Shown here: positions 45,673-54,675 of the stretch, piece after piece
Numbering within the stretch: position 1 is the stretch's first letter
Layout of the letters: the number at the start of each line of letters is the position of its first letter
Origin: Pseudomonas fluorescens
Lineage (GTDB): Bacteria; Pseudomonadota; Gammaproteobacteria; Pseudomonadales; Pseudomonadaceae
Reading direction: 5' to 3'
NCBI RefSeq assembly: GCF_000967965.1
Contig: NZ_LACC01000011.1
Span: 1-64,000, forward strand
Length of the DNA stretch: 64,000 bases
The notes under the pieces: model-generated
Told to the model about the DNA's origin: nothing
What the model saw: only the letters and a program-made list of their open reading frames with translations
Database searches by the model: none
Program-made: the position numbers and the translations under genes

Positions 45673-46727
45673 ATTTGGTTCCACGTGGAACAAATGAGTT
45701 GAGCAGCCCCTGGATTCAGGCCGGGCGCTTGGCATTTCTGGCATTGTACGCGGTGACGGTGTTGGCGGCATTGGCGTGGGCGTTTTCCAATGTGCGGCAG
45801 ATCGATCCGCAGAATCGTGCGGTGGTTTTGCATTTCGGTGCGCTGGATCGCATTCAGAATGCCGGGCTGTTGTTGGCCTGGCCGCAACCGTTTGAGCAGG
45901 TGATTTTGTTGCCGGCGGCGGATCGGGTGATCGAGCGTCGAGTGGATGGACTGTTGCGCAGTGGTGCCGCAATACAGGCAGATCGCGTGGCCAGTTTTGC
46001 CACGCCCATCAGCGATGCCCTCGCAGGCTCCGGCTACCTGTTAACGGGTGATGCCGGTGTGGTGCAACTGGATGTGCGGGTTTTCTACAAAGTCACCGAG
46101 CCCTATGCGTTCGTGCTTCAAGGCGAACATGTGTTGCCGGCACTGGATCGATTGGTCACCCGCAGCGCTGTGGCACTCACCGCCGCACGGGATTTGGACA
46201 CCATCCTGGTCGCCCGGCCAGAGCTGATCGGCGCTGACAGTCAGGCGGCTGAAAGACGCGAACGCTTGCGTGGCGATCTGGTGCAGGGCATCAACCAGCG
46301 TCTTGCCGAACTCACGGCGACGGGGCAGGGATTGGGGATCGAGGTGGCGCGGGTCGATGTGCAATCAAGTCTGCCAAGCCCGGCGGTCAATGCCTTCAAT
46401 GCGGTCCTGACAGCCAGTCAGCAGGCGGACAAAGCCGTGGCCAATGCGCGTACCGAAGCCGAAAAGCTGACGCAAACTGCCAACGAGCAAGCCGACAGAA
46501 CACTACAAGTTGCCCATGCTCAGGCCAGTGAACGACTGGCCAAAGCATCCACCGACACGGCCACTGTGTTGAGCCTGGCCAAGGCACAGCAGCAAGGTAC
46601 TGACCCGCAAATGCTGCTGCGCATTTATCGCGAGCGGATACCGAAAATCCTCGGCCAGGCCGGCTCCGTCACGACGGTCGACCCCAAAGACGATTCCCGC
46701 CTGATCATTCAGGGAGCTGCACAATGA
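45669..46727 (+). CDS. SPFH-domain protein (HflC-like), third of three
   Basis: 352 aa: short N-terminus, one transmembrane helix (about 18-40), SPFH domain (NRAVVLHFGALDRIQNAGLL; DVRVFYKVTEPYAF) and a coiled coil rich in Ala/Gln/Glu. Overlaps the gene before and the gene after by 4 nt (ATGA). A parS site (45677-45692) forms codons 4-8 (VPRGT), so the very start of this protein is dictated by a ParB site. Confidence 0.82.
   Translation: MNLVPRGTNELSSPWIQAGRLAFLALYAVTVLAALAWAFSNVRQIDPQNRAVVLHFGALDRIQNAGLLLAWPQPFEQVILLPAADRVIERRVDGLLRSGAAIQADRVASFATPISDALAGSGYLLTGDAGVVQLDVRVFYKVTEPYAFVLQGEHVLPALDRLVTRSAVALTAARDLDTILVARPELIGADSQAAERRERLRGDLVQGINQRLAELTATGQGLGIEVARVDVQSSLPSPAVNAFNAVLTASQQADKAVANARTEAEKLTQTANEQADRTLQVAHAQASERLAKASTDTATVLSLAKAQQQGTDPQMLLRIYRERIPKILGQAGSVTTVDPKDDSRLIIQGAAQ
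45677..45692. promoter_or_regulatory. parS: parS site inside an SPFH gene
   Basis: GGTTCCACGTGGAACA, the same sequence as the 3151 copy with a perfect 14-bp core, 9 bases into the third SPFH gene. About 39 kb from oriC. Confidence 0.9.
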
Positions 46728-48634
46728 CCGCTCAAACCGCCGTCGCACCGAGCCTGTTGTCTTCGGCCGAACAGCTCCGCGCCGCGCGCCAGTTGACCCT
46801 GGCCATGCTCGCATTGGGCCTGCTCGCGCTGGGACTGATCTGGCGTTGGCTGGCGCCAGAGCAAACCGGTGTCAGTCAGCTACTGCTGGGCTTTGCCTCG
46901 CTGCTGGTTGCCATACCGGTCATGCGCTCGGCCTGGTACAGCCTGCGCTATCCAAGCCTGCACGGCATCACCGATCAATTGATTGCCCTGGCCATGCTGG
47001 GTGCCTGGGCCACCGGGGATCTGCTGACGGCGGCCCTGTTGCCGATCATCATGATCTTCGGTCACGTGCTGGAGGAGCGCAGCGTGATCGGTTCCCAGGA
47101 GGCGATTCATGCCCTCGGCAAACTGACCCGCAGCCATGCACGCAAGGTTCAGGCGGACGGCTCGATCATTGAAGTCGACAACGGCACGCTCAAGGCTGGC
47201 GACTTTGTCGAGGTGCGGGCGGGGGACCGGGTGCCGGCGGATGGTCGGGTGTTATCCGGCCAGGCCAGCCTGGACACCGCCTCCATTACCGGCGAATCGG
47301 TACCGATGGAGGCGGGCGTCGGTATGTCGGTGTTTGGTGGCGCGATCAACCTCGACGGTCTGCTGCGAATCGAAGTGACCCGCACCGGCCAGGAATCGAC
47401 CCTCGGCAAAGTCATCGCCCTGATGCAAAACGCCGAGCGCTCGAAACCGCCGATCACTCGTTTGCTTGAGCGTTACGCGGGCAGCTATATGGTGCTGGTG
47501 TTGCTGCTGGCCGCCGTGACCTGGTTCATCACCAACAACGCTCAAGCGATGCTCGCGGTGTTGGTGGCGGCCTGTCCTTGTGCGTTGGTGTTGTCGGCAC
47601 CGGCCACGGCGATTGCCGGGGTAGCGGTAGCGGCACGCCACGGGATATTGATCCGCAGTTCTGCGTTCCTTGAAGAGTTGGCGGACCTTACTTCGCTGGT
47701 GGTCGACAAGACCGGGACGCTGACCTTCGGCACCTTGCGCCTGCAATCCATCGACAGTCCGTTGGAGGATCGCAGCCATGTCCTGAAGCTCGCCGCCAGC
47801 CTCGGCTCGGCCAGCAGTCACCCGGTCAGCCGTGCGCTTGCGGGGTTGGTGACCCAGGAGCATTTCCTGCTGCTTTCTGACATTCATGAGCGCCAGGGTT
47901 TGGGCGTGGTGGCAATGACCGAGCAGGGCGAAGCGGCGCTCGGCCGGCCGGAGTTGTTTGCGCAACTGGGCATCAGTACAACGGAGGTTCCCGATCATGA
48001 CGGCCCTATTGCAGGGCTGGCGCTCAACGGTGAATTCCTCGCCTGGCTGTTGTTGGCCGACAGCGTCAAACCCGAGGCGCAATTTGCCTTGGGTGAGTTG
48101 CGCGACCTCGGATTGGGTCGCCAGTTGTTGCTCACCGGTGACCGGCACAGCGTTGCGCAAACGCTCGCTCGGGATGTCGGAATCAGTGACGTCGAAGCGC
48201 AAGCCCTGCCCGAAGACAAGCTGAACCGTGTGCTCAAGGAAATCGACAGCGGCTTCCGGCCAATGGTGGTCGGCGATGGCATCAACGACTCCCTGGCCCT
48301 CAAGGCTGGCGTGGTCGGTGTGGCCATGGGCGCGGGCGGTGCGGACATCGCCCTGGCATCTGCAGACATCGTGCTGATCGGCAGTGATCTGCGCCGCCTC
48401 GGCACCTGCGTGCGCCTGAGTCGTCAGTGCCGCCAGACGTTGCAGGTCAATGTGATTATCGGATTGGGCTGGACCTTGGCGATCGTGGCCTTCGCCGCGT
48501 TCGGCTGGCTTGGCGCTGCCGGGGCGATGATTGCGGCGCTGCTGCATAATCTCAGCACCTTGTTGGTGTTGGGCAATGCCGGTCGTTTGCTGCGGTTCCA
48601 GGAACCGTTGCTCAAGCTCAAGGACGAAACCTGA
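46724..48634 (+). CDS. P1B-type heavy-metal-translocating ATPase without N-terminal metal-binding domain
   Basis: 636 aa: about eight transmembrane segments; actuator TGES (189-192); metal-site CPC (284-286) in TM6; phosphorylation motif DKTGTLT with Asp328; HP (366-367); hinge GDGIND (517-522). No HMA domain or CxxC at the N-terminus. In the last segments the zinc-type Lys/Asp pair is missing: the position of the usual Asp reads LLHNLSTLLV (His608-Asn609). So it is not a standard ZntA/CadA or CopA type; metal and direction are unknown. Last gene of the SPFH operon (ATGA overlap), implying that it works with the three SPFH proteins. Confidence 0.9.
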   Translation: MTAQTAVAPSLLSSAEQLRAARQLTLAMLALGLLALGLIWRWLAPEQTGVSQLLLGFASLLVAIPVMRSAWYSLRYPSLHGITDQLIALAMLGAWATGDLLTAALLPIIMIFGHVLEERSVIGSQEAIHALGKLTRSHARKVQADGSIIEVDNGTLKAGDFVEVRAGDRVPADGRVLSGQASLDTASITGESVPMEAGVGMSVFGGAINLDGLLRIEVTRTGQESTLGKVIALMQNAERSKPPITRLLERYAGSYMVLVLLLAAVTWFITNNAQAMLAVLVAACPCALVLSAPATAIAGVAVAARHGILIRSSAFLEELADLTSLVVDKTGTLTFGTLRLQSIDSPLEDRSHVLKLAASLGSASSHPVSRALAGLVTQEHFLLLSDIHERQGLGVVAMTEQGEAALGRPELFAQLGISTTEVPDHDGPIAGLALNGEFLAWLLLADSVKPEAQFALGELRDLGLGRQLLLTGDRHSVAQTLARDVGISDVEAQALPEDKLNRVLKEIDSGFRPMVVGDGINDSLALKAGVVGVAMGAGGADIALASADIVLIGSDLRRLGTCVRLSRQCRQTLQVNVIIGLGWTLAIVAFAAFGWLGAAGAMIAALLHNLSTLLVLGNAGRLLRFQEPLLKLKDET

Positions 48635-48852
48635 AGGCGAATGCTCTAAACCGGGTAATCACTTGGCTTAATCTTTTTAGAACTGTGCGCCCGGTTCGTA
48701 GTCATTGGAGATGAGGGCACATCATTTTGTGCGTTCGCGGCGGCAGGTGTAGGCGTCGCGAATCATTGAAATCGGCTATTAATTCGATAGCCAGCTATTT
48801 TTCAAAGATGGTCTACCCTCTGTTTAGACGTCTGAAACAAGGGGGCTTCTCC

Positions 48853-50037
48853 ATGCTCGCGCATCTTCCACCGGCCTTACAGAATCTGCAATTACCGCTT
48901 CGCCTGAGACTCTGGGACGGCCATGAACTTAATCTGGGACCGGCGCCCAGCGTCACGATTGTGGTCAAGGACCCACAAATGGTCACCCAGTTTACCCATC
49001 CAAGCCTGGACGCCCTCGGTGCTGCTTTTGTCGAAGGCAAACTGGAACTCGAAGGCTCCATCAGCGAAGTGATCCGTGTCTGCGATGAATGGAGCCAGGC
49101 GTTGCTGGACGAAAACGACGACAATCAGCCCGTTCGTAGCGCCCACGACAAAGAGACAGACGCCAAGGCGATCTCCTACCACTACGACCTTTCCAACGAG
49201 TTCTATCAGCTGTGGCTCGACAGCGACATGGCGTATTCCTGCGCTTACTTCGAGACCGGCAGCGAAAGCCTTGAGCAGGCCCAGCAAGCCAAGTTCCGTC
49301 ATCTGTGCCGCAAGCTGCGCTTGCAGCCTGGTGAATATCTGCTGGATGTGGGCTGCGGGTGGGGCGGACTAGCGCGTTTTGCGGCGCGGGAATTTGGCGC
49401 GAGAGTGTTTGGTATCACCCTCAGCAAGGAGCAGTTGGCCCTGGCCCGGGAACGCGTAAAAGCGGAGGGCCTGGAGGACCTGGTCGAACTGCAACTGCTC
49501 GACTATCGCGATCTGCCACAGGATGGCCGTTTCGACAAAGTGGTCAGCGTCGGCATGTTTGAACACGTTGGCCACGCCAACCTGGCCGAATACTGCAATA
49601 CCTTGTTCGGCGCGGTGAAAGAGGGTGGCTTGGTGATGAACCACGGGATCACCGCCAAATACACTGATGGCCGTCCGGTAGGACGTGGTGCCGGAGATTT
49701 CATCGGGAAATATGTGTTCCCCAATGGCGAGCTGCCGCACCTGTCGATGATATCTGCCGAGATCAGTGAGGCGGGGCTTGAAATCGTCGACGTCGAGAGC
49801 TTGCGCCTGCACTACGCACGCACACTCGATCACTGGAGCGAACGCCTGGAAGACAACCTCGAAGCGGCCTCCAGACTCGTACCGGAACAAGTTCTGCGCA
49901 TCTGGCGGCTGTACCTGGCCGGTTGCGCCTACGCGTTTGCCCGCGGCTGGATCAACCTGCACCAGATTCTCGCAGTGAAGGCCCACGCCGATGGCAGTCA
50001 TGAACTGCCATGGACCCGTGACGATATCTACCTCTAG
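48853..50037 (+). CDS. cfa: Cyclopropane-fatty-acyl-phospholipid synthase
   Basis: Adds a methylene from SAM across double bonds of membrane phospholipid acyl chains, typically on entry to stationary phase. 394 aa with SAM motif [16 protein letters not shown] and the family segments [18 protein letters not shown] and [14 protein letters not shown] use the ATG at 48853 ([10 protein letters not shown]), the Pseudomonas length; the frame is open to 48727. Convergent with cardiolipin synthase, overlapping by 4 nt: two lipid-modifying genes end to end. Confidence 0.93.
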   Translation: MLAHLPPALQNLQLPLRLRLWDGHELNLGPAPSVTIVVKDPQMVTQFTHPSLDALGAAFVEGKLELEGSISEVIRVCDEWSQALLDENDDNQPVRSAHDKETDAKAISYHYDLSNEFYQLWLDSDMAYSCAYFETGSESLEQAQQAKFRHLCRKLRLQPGEYLLDVGCGWGGLARFAAREFGARVFGITLSKEQLALARERVKAEGLEDLVELQLLDYRDLPQDGRFDKVVSVGMFEHVGHANLAEYCNTLFGAVKEGGLVMNHGITAKYTDGRPVGRGAGDFIGKYVFPNGELPHLSMISAEISEAGLEIVDVESLRLHYARTLDHWSERLEDNLEAASRLVPEQVLRIWRLYLAGCAYAFARGWINLHQILAVKAHADGSHELPWTRDDIYL

Positions 50038-51473
50038 AGAATCGGCGAAATAAGCCGTGCGACCCGCATGCCGACCTGCTGCAGGCGATGGGTCTCCCGG
50101 CCTTCTCCTTTGGCGATTTCGTGGGCGTTGGCGAAGTCATCGTTGAGCATCTGTTCCACCTCGGTGGCAAAGGCGCTGTCGACGGTCAGCAACATCACTT
50201 CGAAATTCAGCCGGAACGAACGGTTGTCCAGGTTGGCGCTGCCGATGGCGCTGATTTCACGGTCGATCAACACCACTTTCTGGTGTAGGAATCCGGGCTC
50301 GTAACGGAACACCCGCACACCGGCGCGCACGGCTTCGAAAGCGTAGAGGCTGGAGGCGGCGTAGACGATTCGATGGTCGGGCCGAGACGGCAACAGCAGG
50401 CGCACATCCACACCGCGCAGTACCGCCAGGCGCAACGCTGCGAACACGGCTTCATCGGGGATGAAGTACGGGCTGGTGATCCAGACCCGTTCCGTTGCCG
50501 CATGGATCGCTTCGACAAAGAACAGAGAACAGGTTTCGTAGGGGTCTGCCGGCCCGCTGGCGAGCAACTGGCACAGCACGCCGTCTTCCGGATAAACCTC
50601 GGGCAGGATCAGTGGCGGCAGGGCATGAGCCACCCAGAACCAGTCTTCAGCGAAAGATTCCTGCATGCACGCCACCACTGGTCCGCGCACTTGCACGTGG
50701 GTATCGCGCCAAGGGGCCAGGGGCGGTTTCTCGCCCATGTATTCATCACCGACGTTGTGCCCGCCGACGAAGCCGAGAATGCCGTCCACCACCACGATCT
50801 TGCGATGGTTGCGGAAGTTCACCTGAAAGCGATTGAACCAGCCACTACGGGGGCCAAAAGCCTTGACCTCGACCCCGCCATCACGCAAGGCCTGCACATA
50901 GCCGTTGGGCAGGGAGTGGCTGCCGATGCGGTCATACAACAGGTAGATCGCCACGCCTTCGGCGGCTTTCTTCAACAGCAAAGTCTGCAGCCGTTGGCCG
51001 AGGCGGTCGTCGTGGACGATGAAAAACTGGATCAGCACGGCTTCTTTCGCCTGGCTGATGGCATCGAAAATGGCGTCGAATGTCGATTGGCCGTTGATCA
51101 ACAGCCGCGTCTGGTTATTGGCCAGGCAGGGCATGTGTCCAAGCTTGGGCATCGCTCTGAGTGAGGCGTAGGCAGAAGAAGCGCGGGCGGTGAGGGCTTC
51201 TTCTACCCAGGGTCGCCAGTTGAGTTCGGAAACAGCCTTGCGCATCTCCTCGTTGGCCTGCCGCCGGGCCTTGATGTAGCCATCAAAGGTGCTGCGGCCG
51301 AACATCAAGTACGGAATCAGCGTGAAGTAAGGGATAAAAAACAGCGACAGGGCCCAGGCGATCGAGCCTTGGGCGGTACGGACGGTCAACACGGCGTGTA
51401 TGGCCGCGATCAAGCCCAGCGAGTGCAACAGGGCGATGGTATAACCGAAAATATGCGGTCCGAAATAATCCAT
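50034..51473 (-). CDS. cls: Cardiolipin synthase
   Basis: Phospholipase-D-superfamily enzyme condensing two phosphatidylglycerols to cardiolipin. 479 aa: two N-terminal transmembrane helices, then two HKD motifs, [12 protein letters not shown] (about 220) and [25 protein letters not shown] (split: [10 protein letters not shown] and GSANLDNRS). Matches ClsA type. Its stop overlaps the cfa stop on the other strand by 4 nt. Confidence 0.95.
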   Translation of the reverse strand: MDYFGPHIFGYTIALLHSLGLIAAIHAVLTVRTAQGSIAWALSLFFIPYFTLIPYLMFGRSTFDGYIKARRQANEEMRKAVSELNWRPWVEEALTARASSAYASLRAMPKLGHMPCLANNQTRLLINGQSTFDAIFDAISQAKEAVLIQFFIVHDDRLGQRLQTLLLKKAAEGVAIYLLYDRIGSHSLPNGYVQALRDGGVEVKAFGPRSGWFNRFQVNFRNHRKIVVVDGILGFVGGHNVGDEYMGEKPPLAPWRDTHVQVRGPVVACMQESFAEDWFWVAHALPPLILPEVYPEDGVLCQLLASGPADPYETCSLFFVEAIHAATERVWITSPYFIPDEAVFAALRLAVLRGVDVRLLLPSRPDHRIVYAASSLYAFEAVRAGVRVFRYEPGFLHQKVVLIDREISAIGSANLDNRSFRLNFEVMLLTVDSAFATEVEQMLNDDFANAHEIAKGEGRETHRLQQVGMRVARLISPIL

Positions 51474-51605
51474 GGGGGCTGCCTTGCTCCTGAAGATTCA
51501 GTGCTTAACAGACCATGTTCCGTGCAGAATGTCGCTAATTAATTCGCCCATGAACCGAAGCCAGCGGCTGACGTCTAACGGCCACTACTGATCAGGAGTT
51601 ACTCG

Positions 51606-52127
51606 ATGAACGTTCGTCTGCTGGGTTTGGCCATGGCACTGGGTTTGGCGCTTCCTGTGGCGGCTCACGCGCAAATGCTGCAACCAGGATTGTGGGAGCT
51701 GACCACGAGCAACATGAAGGTCGACGAGCAGAATATGCCGGACCTGCAATTGATCCTCGGTCAACTCCAGAGCCAGATGACCCCTGAGCAGCGTGCATTG
51801 CTGGAAAAACAGGGCATCACCGTGGGGGGTAAAGGGATCCGGGCGTGCCTGACCCCGGAACAGGTCAAGACCGACAACATTCCGCTGACCGATCCGCAGT
51901 CGGGCTGCAAACAGGAAATTACCGACCGCTCCGGCAATCAGTGGAAATTCCGCTTCAGTTGCCCGAGAGCCCAGGGTGCCGGCGTGGCGACGTTCCTCAG
52001 TGATCGCGAGTTCACCACCAAGGTCAACGGGACGTTCAACGCCACCGGCCTTCAGCAGAAGGGCAGCCTTGAATCCCGCGCCGTCTGGCTGGGGCAGGAT
52101 TGCGGCACTGTGAAGCCAAGAGCTTAA
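51606..52127 (+). CDS. DUF3617 periplasmic protein
   Basis: 173 aa with a signal peptide cleaved after AHA/Q (LALPVAAHAQ) and the DUF3617 start QPGLWELTTSNMKVD. Cysteines at about 81, 99, 119 and 167 could form two disulfides. Function unknown; common in pseudomonads as a single gene. Followed by a REP pair. Confidence 0.82.
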   Translation: MNVRLLGLAMALGLALPVAAHAQMLQPGLWELTTSNMKVDEQNMPDLQLILGQLQSQMTPEQRALLEKQGITVGGKGIRACLTPEQVKTDNIPLTDPQSGCKQEITDRSGNQWKFRFSCPRAQGAGVATFLSDREFTTKVNGTFNATGLQQKGSLESRAVWLGQDCGTVKPRA

Positions 52128-52131
52128 AAAA

Positions 52132-52212
52132 GCTTCGCGAGCAGGCTCGCTCCCACATTGGTTTTGTGAACACCACAGATCCAGTGTGGGAGCGGGCTTG
52201 TTCGCGAAGGCG
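52132..52212. repeat. REP element pair (inverted)
   Basis: CTTCGCGAGCAGGCTCGCTC and its inverted copy about 45 bp later (GAGCGGGCTTGTTCGCGAAG), in the gap between the convergent DUF3617 and ThrRS-like genes. Confidence 0.85.
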
Positions 52213-52226
52213 TCCTTCCAGCCTCC

Positions 52227-53123
52227 CTAGATCATCCCCGGCCGACTCAACCACTCACACGCAGCCTCGACAGCCATCCGGCCAAAATCCTCCCCCGTGC
52301 GACTGCGCACACTGACGAACCCCCCAGCCTGTTCTTTTTCACCAACCACAACCAGGTACGGCACGGTCTGGCTGTGCTGGCGAATCTTGTAGCGGACTTT
52401 TTCGTTTCGCAGGTCGGCCTTGGCGCGCACGCCTTTTTGGCGCAAGGATTCGGTCACCGCTTGTGCATAAGTCGCCTGGCGGTCATCCATGCTCACGACA
52501 ACCACGTGAGGTGGAACGCGCCAGTGTTGCAGTTCCTGATGGCTGGACCAGCAGGTGCCATAGATCCGTTGTTGCACCGTGCCGCTGATGTGATCAAGGG
52601 CAAACGCCTGCAAGACTTTTGTGGTGGGGACGTGCGGTCCATGGCTCTGGTACTCGGTGTCCCCCAGACGGTACAGCGGCACTGCTTCGCGCACCGGCCG
52701 TCGACGGATCGAGTGATTGGTCGCTGCCAGTGACTGCATGCGCGCTTCGATGAGAGGCAGGTCTGCCGGGGTCAGCGGTTGCTCGACTGTAAACTCGTAA
52801 AAGAAACCGTCACCCAATTCCTTTCCCGCACGCATTTGTGCATGAGGGTGGAGTTGCTTGACCGCCATGGCCAGCATCAATGCACAGGAGCGGCGCAGGA
52901 TCTCCAGGCCGTCCGGCTCCCGGGGGGTGACAATGCTGACCCGGGAATCCGCCTCGATCATGTATTCGCAGTCCACCAGTACACCATTGACTCGGCCCGC
53001 TACGGCCGCACTGGCCAGTTCGGCGCCGATACTGGCGGCCACCTCGTGCACGGACAGTGGCTGATCGTATTCACGCAATGAACCATCGGGCAGGGTGATC
53101 TGGATCATGGTCGGCGTACTCAC
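52227..53123 (-). CDS. Threonyl-tRNA synthetase paralogue lacking the catalytic core
   Basis: 298 aa against about 640 for ThrRS. Residues 6-68: TGS domain. About 70-195: second-additional (editing) domain with degenerate site, HxxxH replaced by R78-SCA-L82 and the Cys of CRGPH replaced by Ser160, although GPH (162-164) remains. Then, with no class II catalytic motifs and no zinc-binding core, it passes directly to the anticodon-binding domain (about 203-296, PPHVVVVSMDDRQ). Cannot charge tRNA; may bind tRNA-Thr or thrS mRNA. Last in the zinc-starvation operon, 105 bp after the carbonic anhydrase, with a weak Zur-like palindrome in front. Confidence 0.85.
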   Translation of the reverse strand: MSTPTMIQITLPDGSLREYDQPLSVHEVAASIGAELASAAVAGRVNGVLVDCEYMIEADSRVSIVTPREPDGLEILRRSCALMLAMAVKQLHPHAQMRAGKELGDGFFYEFTVEQPLTPADLPLIEARMQSLAATNHSIRRRPVREAVPLYRLGDTEYQSHGPHVPTTKVLQAFALDHISGTVQQRIYGTCWSSHQELQHWRVPPHVVVVSMDDRQATYAQAVTESLRQKGVRAKADLRNEKVRYKIRQHSQTVPYLVVVGEKEQAGGFVSVRSRTGEDFGRMAVEAACEWLSRPGMI

Positions 53124-53137
53124 GTGCTTCTAACGAG

Positions 53138-53152
53138 CGTTATCGCATAAAC
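53138..53152. promoter_or_regulatory. Weak Zur-box-like palindrome before the ThrRS-like gene
   Basis: CGTTATCGCATAAAC, 15 bp before the start codon. About 10 of 14 arm positions agree with the box at 57132. It may give this gene its own zinc control; low confidence. Confidence 0.35.
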
Positions 53153-53178
53153 CGTAGGGGCAAACATTAAGACGTTTG

Positions 53179-53206
53179 TCGTGCCAGGCAATTTGTCCTG
53201 ACACGA
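53179..53206 (-). other. RNA hairpin between carbonic anhydrase and ThrRS-like genes
   Basis: On the minus-strand transcript TCGTGTCAGG pairs with CCTGGCACGA (one G-U) around an eight-base loop. No U-run follows, so a processing or attenuation element is more likely than a terminator. Confidence 0.5.
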
Positions 53207-53228
53207 TGGCTGTTTTTGGCCACCCGCT

Positions 53229-53789
53229 TCAGAACTCGTTTTGCAGGGCTTTGTAGCCGCGCACCAGGTCGACGTTGGTGCGCGCCACGTCTTCGGAAAA
53301 CTCCGAGGCACTGACGCTCACCGGCGGGTATTGCGAGAGGTCGGTGTTGGGGCCGATCCGCGTGGTGGAGGGCACGTAGAAGGCCTCAGGCAGGTCACGA
53401 CCGTCGACCACAGAGTTGTGCCGCACCACGCAACCGTCACCGACCGCGCAGTTGAACAGCACGCTGTTGAAGCCAATGAACACTCGATTGCCCACGGTGC
53501 AGGGGCCATGCACGATCGAGCGGTGGGCGATGGAACTGAACTCGCCAATGGTCACCGCCGCACCGGATTTGGAGTGGATCACCACGCCGTCCTGGATGTT
53601 CGAGTTGGCGCCGATGGTGATCGGCTGCATGTCGCCCGAGTCATCGACTTCGTCAGCACGGATCACGGCATAGGGCCCGATGAACACGTTCTCGCCGATC
53701 ACCACTTTGCCGCAAATGATCGCCGTCTTGTCGACGTAGGCCGACTCGGCAATCAGCGGTAAATCTCCGGAAGGATTCTTGCGGATCAT
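53229..53789 (-). CDS. Gamma-class carbonic anhydrase-like protein
   Basis: 186 aa left-handed beta-helix with hexapeptide repeats (VVIGENVFIGPYAVIRADE). The metal-ligand histidines fit at His72 (VVIHSKSG), His89 and His94 (IAHRSIVHGP). Gamma-CAs can use iron or cobalt in place of zinc, which explains membership in a zinc-starvation operon; PA5540 of P. aeruginosa is the comparable gene. Overlaps the binding-protein gene by 4 nt. Confidence 0.88.
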   Translation of the reverse strand: MIRKNPSGDLPLIAESAYVDKTAIICGKVVIGENVFIGPYAVIRADEVDDSGDMQPITIGANSNIQDGVVIHSKSGAAVTIGEFSSIAHRSIVHGPCTVGNRVFIGFNSVLFNCAVGDGCVVRHNSVVDGRDLPEAFYVPSTTRIGPNTDLSQYPPVSVSASEFSEDVARTNVDLVRGYKALQNEF

Positions 53790-54661
53790 GGCTTGCTCAA
53801 CGCGTTGTACAGGGTGTTGAGGTTGTACTCGAACAACCCGGTGAAGGTACTGGCCGGACCACTCGCCGCCAAGGCATCGGAGTACAGGGTGCCGCCAATC
53901 TGCGCGCCGCTTTCATCCGCGATCTGCTTGAGCAGGCGGGCGTCCTTGATGTTTTCCATGAACACGGCTTTGACCTTGGCCTGACGAATCTGGGTGATCA
54001 GTGCAGCCACTTCGGCGGCTGAAGGTTCGCGCTCGGTGGACAGGCCTTGAGGCGCCATGAACTCGATGCCGTAGGCTTGGCCGAGATAACCGAAGGCGTC
54101 ATGGGAGGTCACGATCTTGCGGTTGCCCGGTGGCAGTGAACCGAGTTTGGCCTTGGCTTCGGCGAGCAAGGCATAGACCTGTTTCAGATACGCCTGGCTG
54201 TTGCGCTTATAGTCGGCGGTATTCGCCGGGTCAGCGGCGATCAGCGCCTTGGTGATGTTGGCGATGTACAGCTCGGTGTTCGCCAGGTTATGCCAGGCAT
54301 GCGGGTCGGGAACGGTTTCGCCGTCTTCATCCAGGCTGCGCGGAATGACGCCGTGGCTCGCGCTGATGACCGGCGCCTTGGTCTCGGTACTCGTCACCAG
54401 GCGATCCAGCCAGGGCTCGAAACCCAGGCCGTTCTTAATGATGAGCCTGGCCTTGAGCAGCGCTTTAGCGTCGTCCGGTGTCGGCTCGTAGGTATGGGCA
54501 TCCGCGTCCGGGCCGACCATGTTGGTGATCTGGATATGATCCTTGCCGACCTGCCGGGTCATGTCGGCAAGGATGCTGAAGCTGGTGACCACCTGAAGTT
54601 TTTCGGCGGCAGACAGTGACATCGACACCATCAAGCTGAACAGCACGAGTAAAGCGCGCAT
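53786..54661 (-). CDS. Zinc (manganese) ABC transporter substrate-binding protein
   Basis: 291 aa, cluster A-I (ZnuA/PsaA type) with signal peptide (LLVLFSLMVSMSLSAAE). Likely ligands: His in DADAHTYEPTP, His in VPDPHAWHN, His in VTSHDAFGYLG, and an acid in the YSDALA segment. No His-rich loop of the classic ZnuA type, so not the main ZnuA but a second system. Start at 54661 follows GAGG; the open frame runs far upstream through the permease gene but is not used. Overlaps the gamma-CA gene by 4 nt. Confidence 0.9.
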   Translation of the reverse strand: MRALLVLFSLMVSMSLSAAEKLQVVTSFSILADMTRQVGKDHIQITNMVGPDADAHTYEPTPDDAKALLKARLIIKNGLGFEPWLDRLVTSTETKAPVISASHGVIPRSLDEDGETVPDPHAWHNLANTELYIANITKALIAADPANTADYKRNSQAYLKQVYALLAEAKAKLGSLPPGNRKIVTSHDAFGYLGQAYGIEFMAPQGLSTEREPSAAEVAALITQIRQAKVKAVFMENIKDARLLKQIADESGAQIGGTLYSDALAASGPASTFTGLFEYNLNTLYNALSKP

Positions 54662-54675
54662 CGGGTAACACCTCA

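Noticed and set aside
47557..47590. Copper-type (CopA) call for the P-type ATPase on the basis of CPC
   Set aside because: CPC alone occurs in copper and zinc classes; the later helices fit neither pattern, so the metal is left open.
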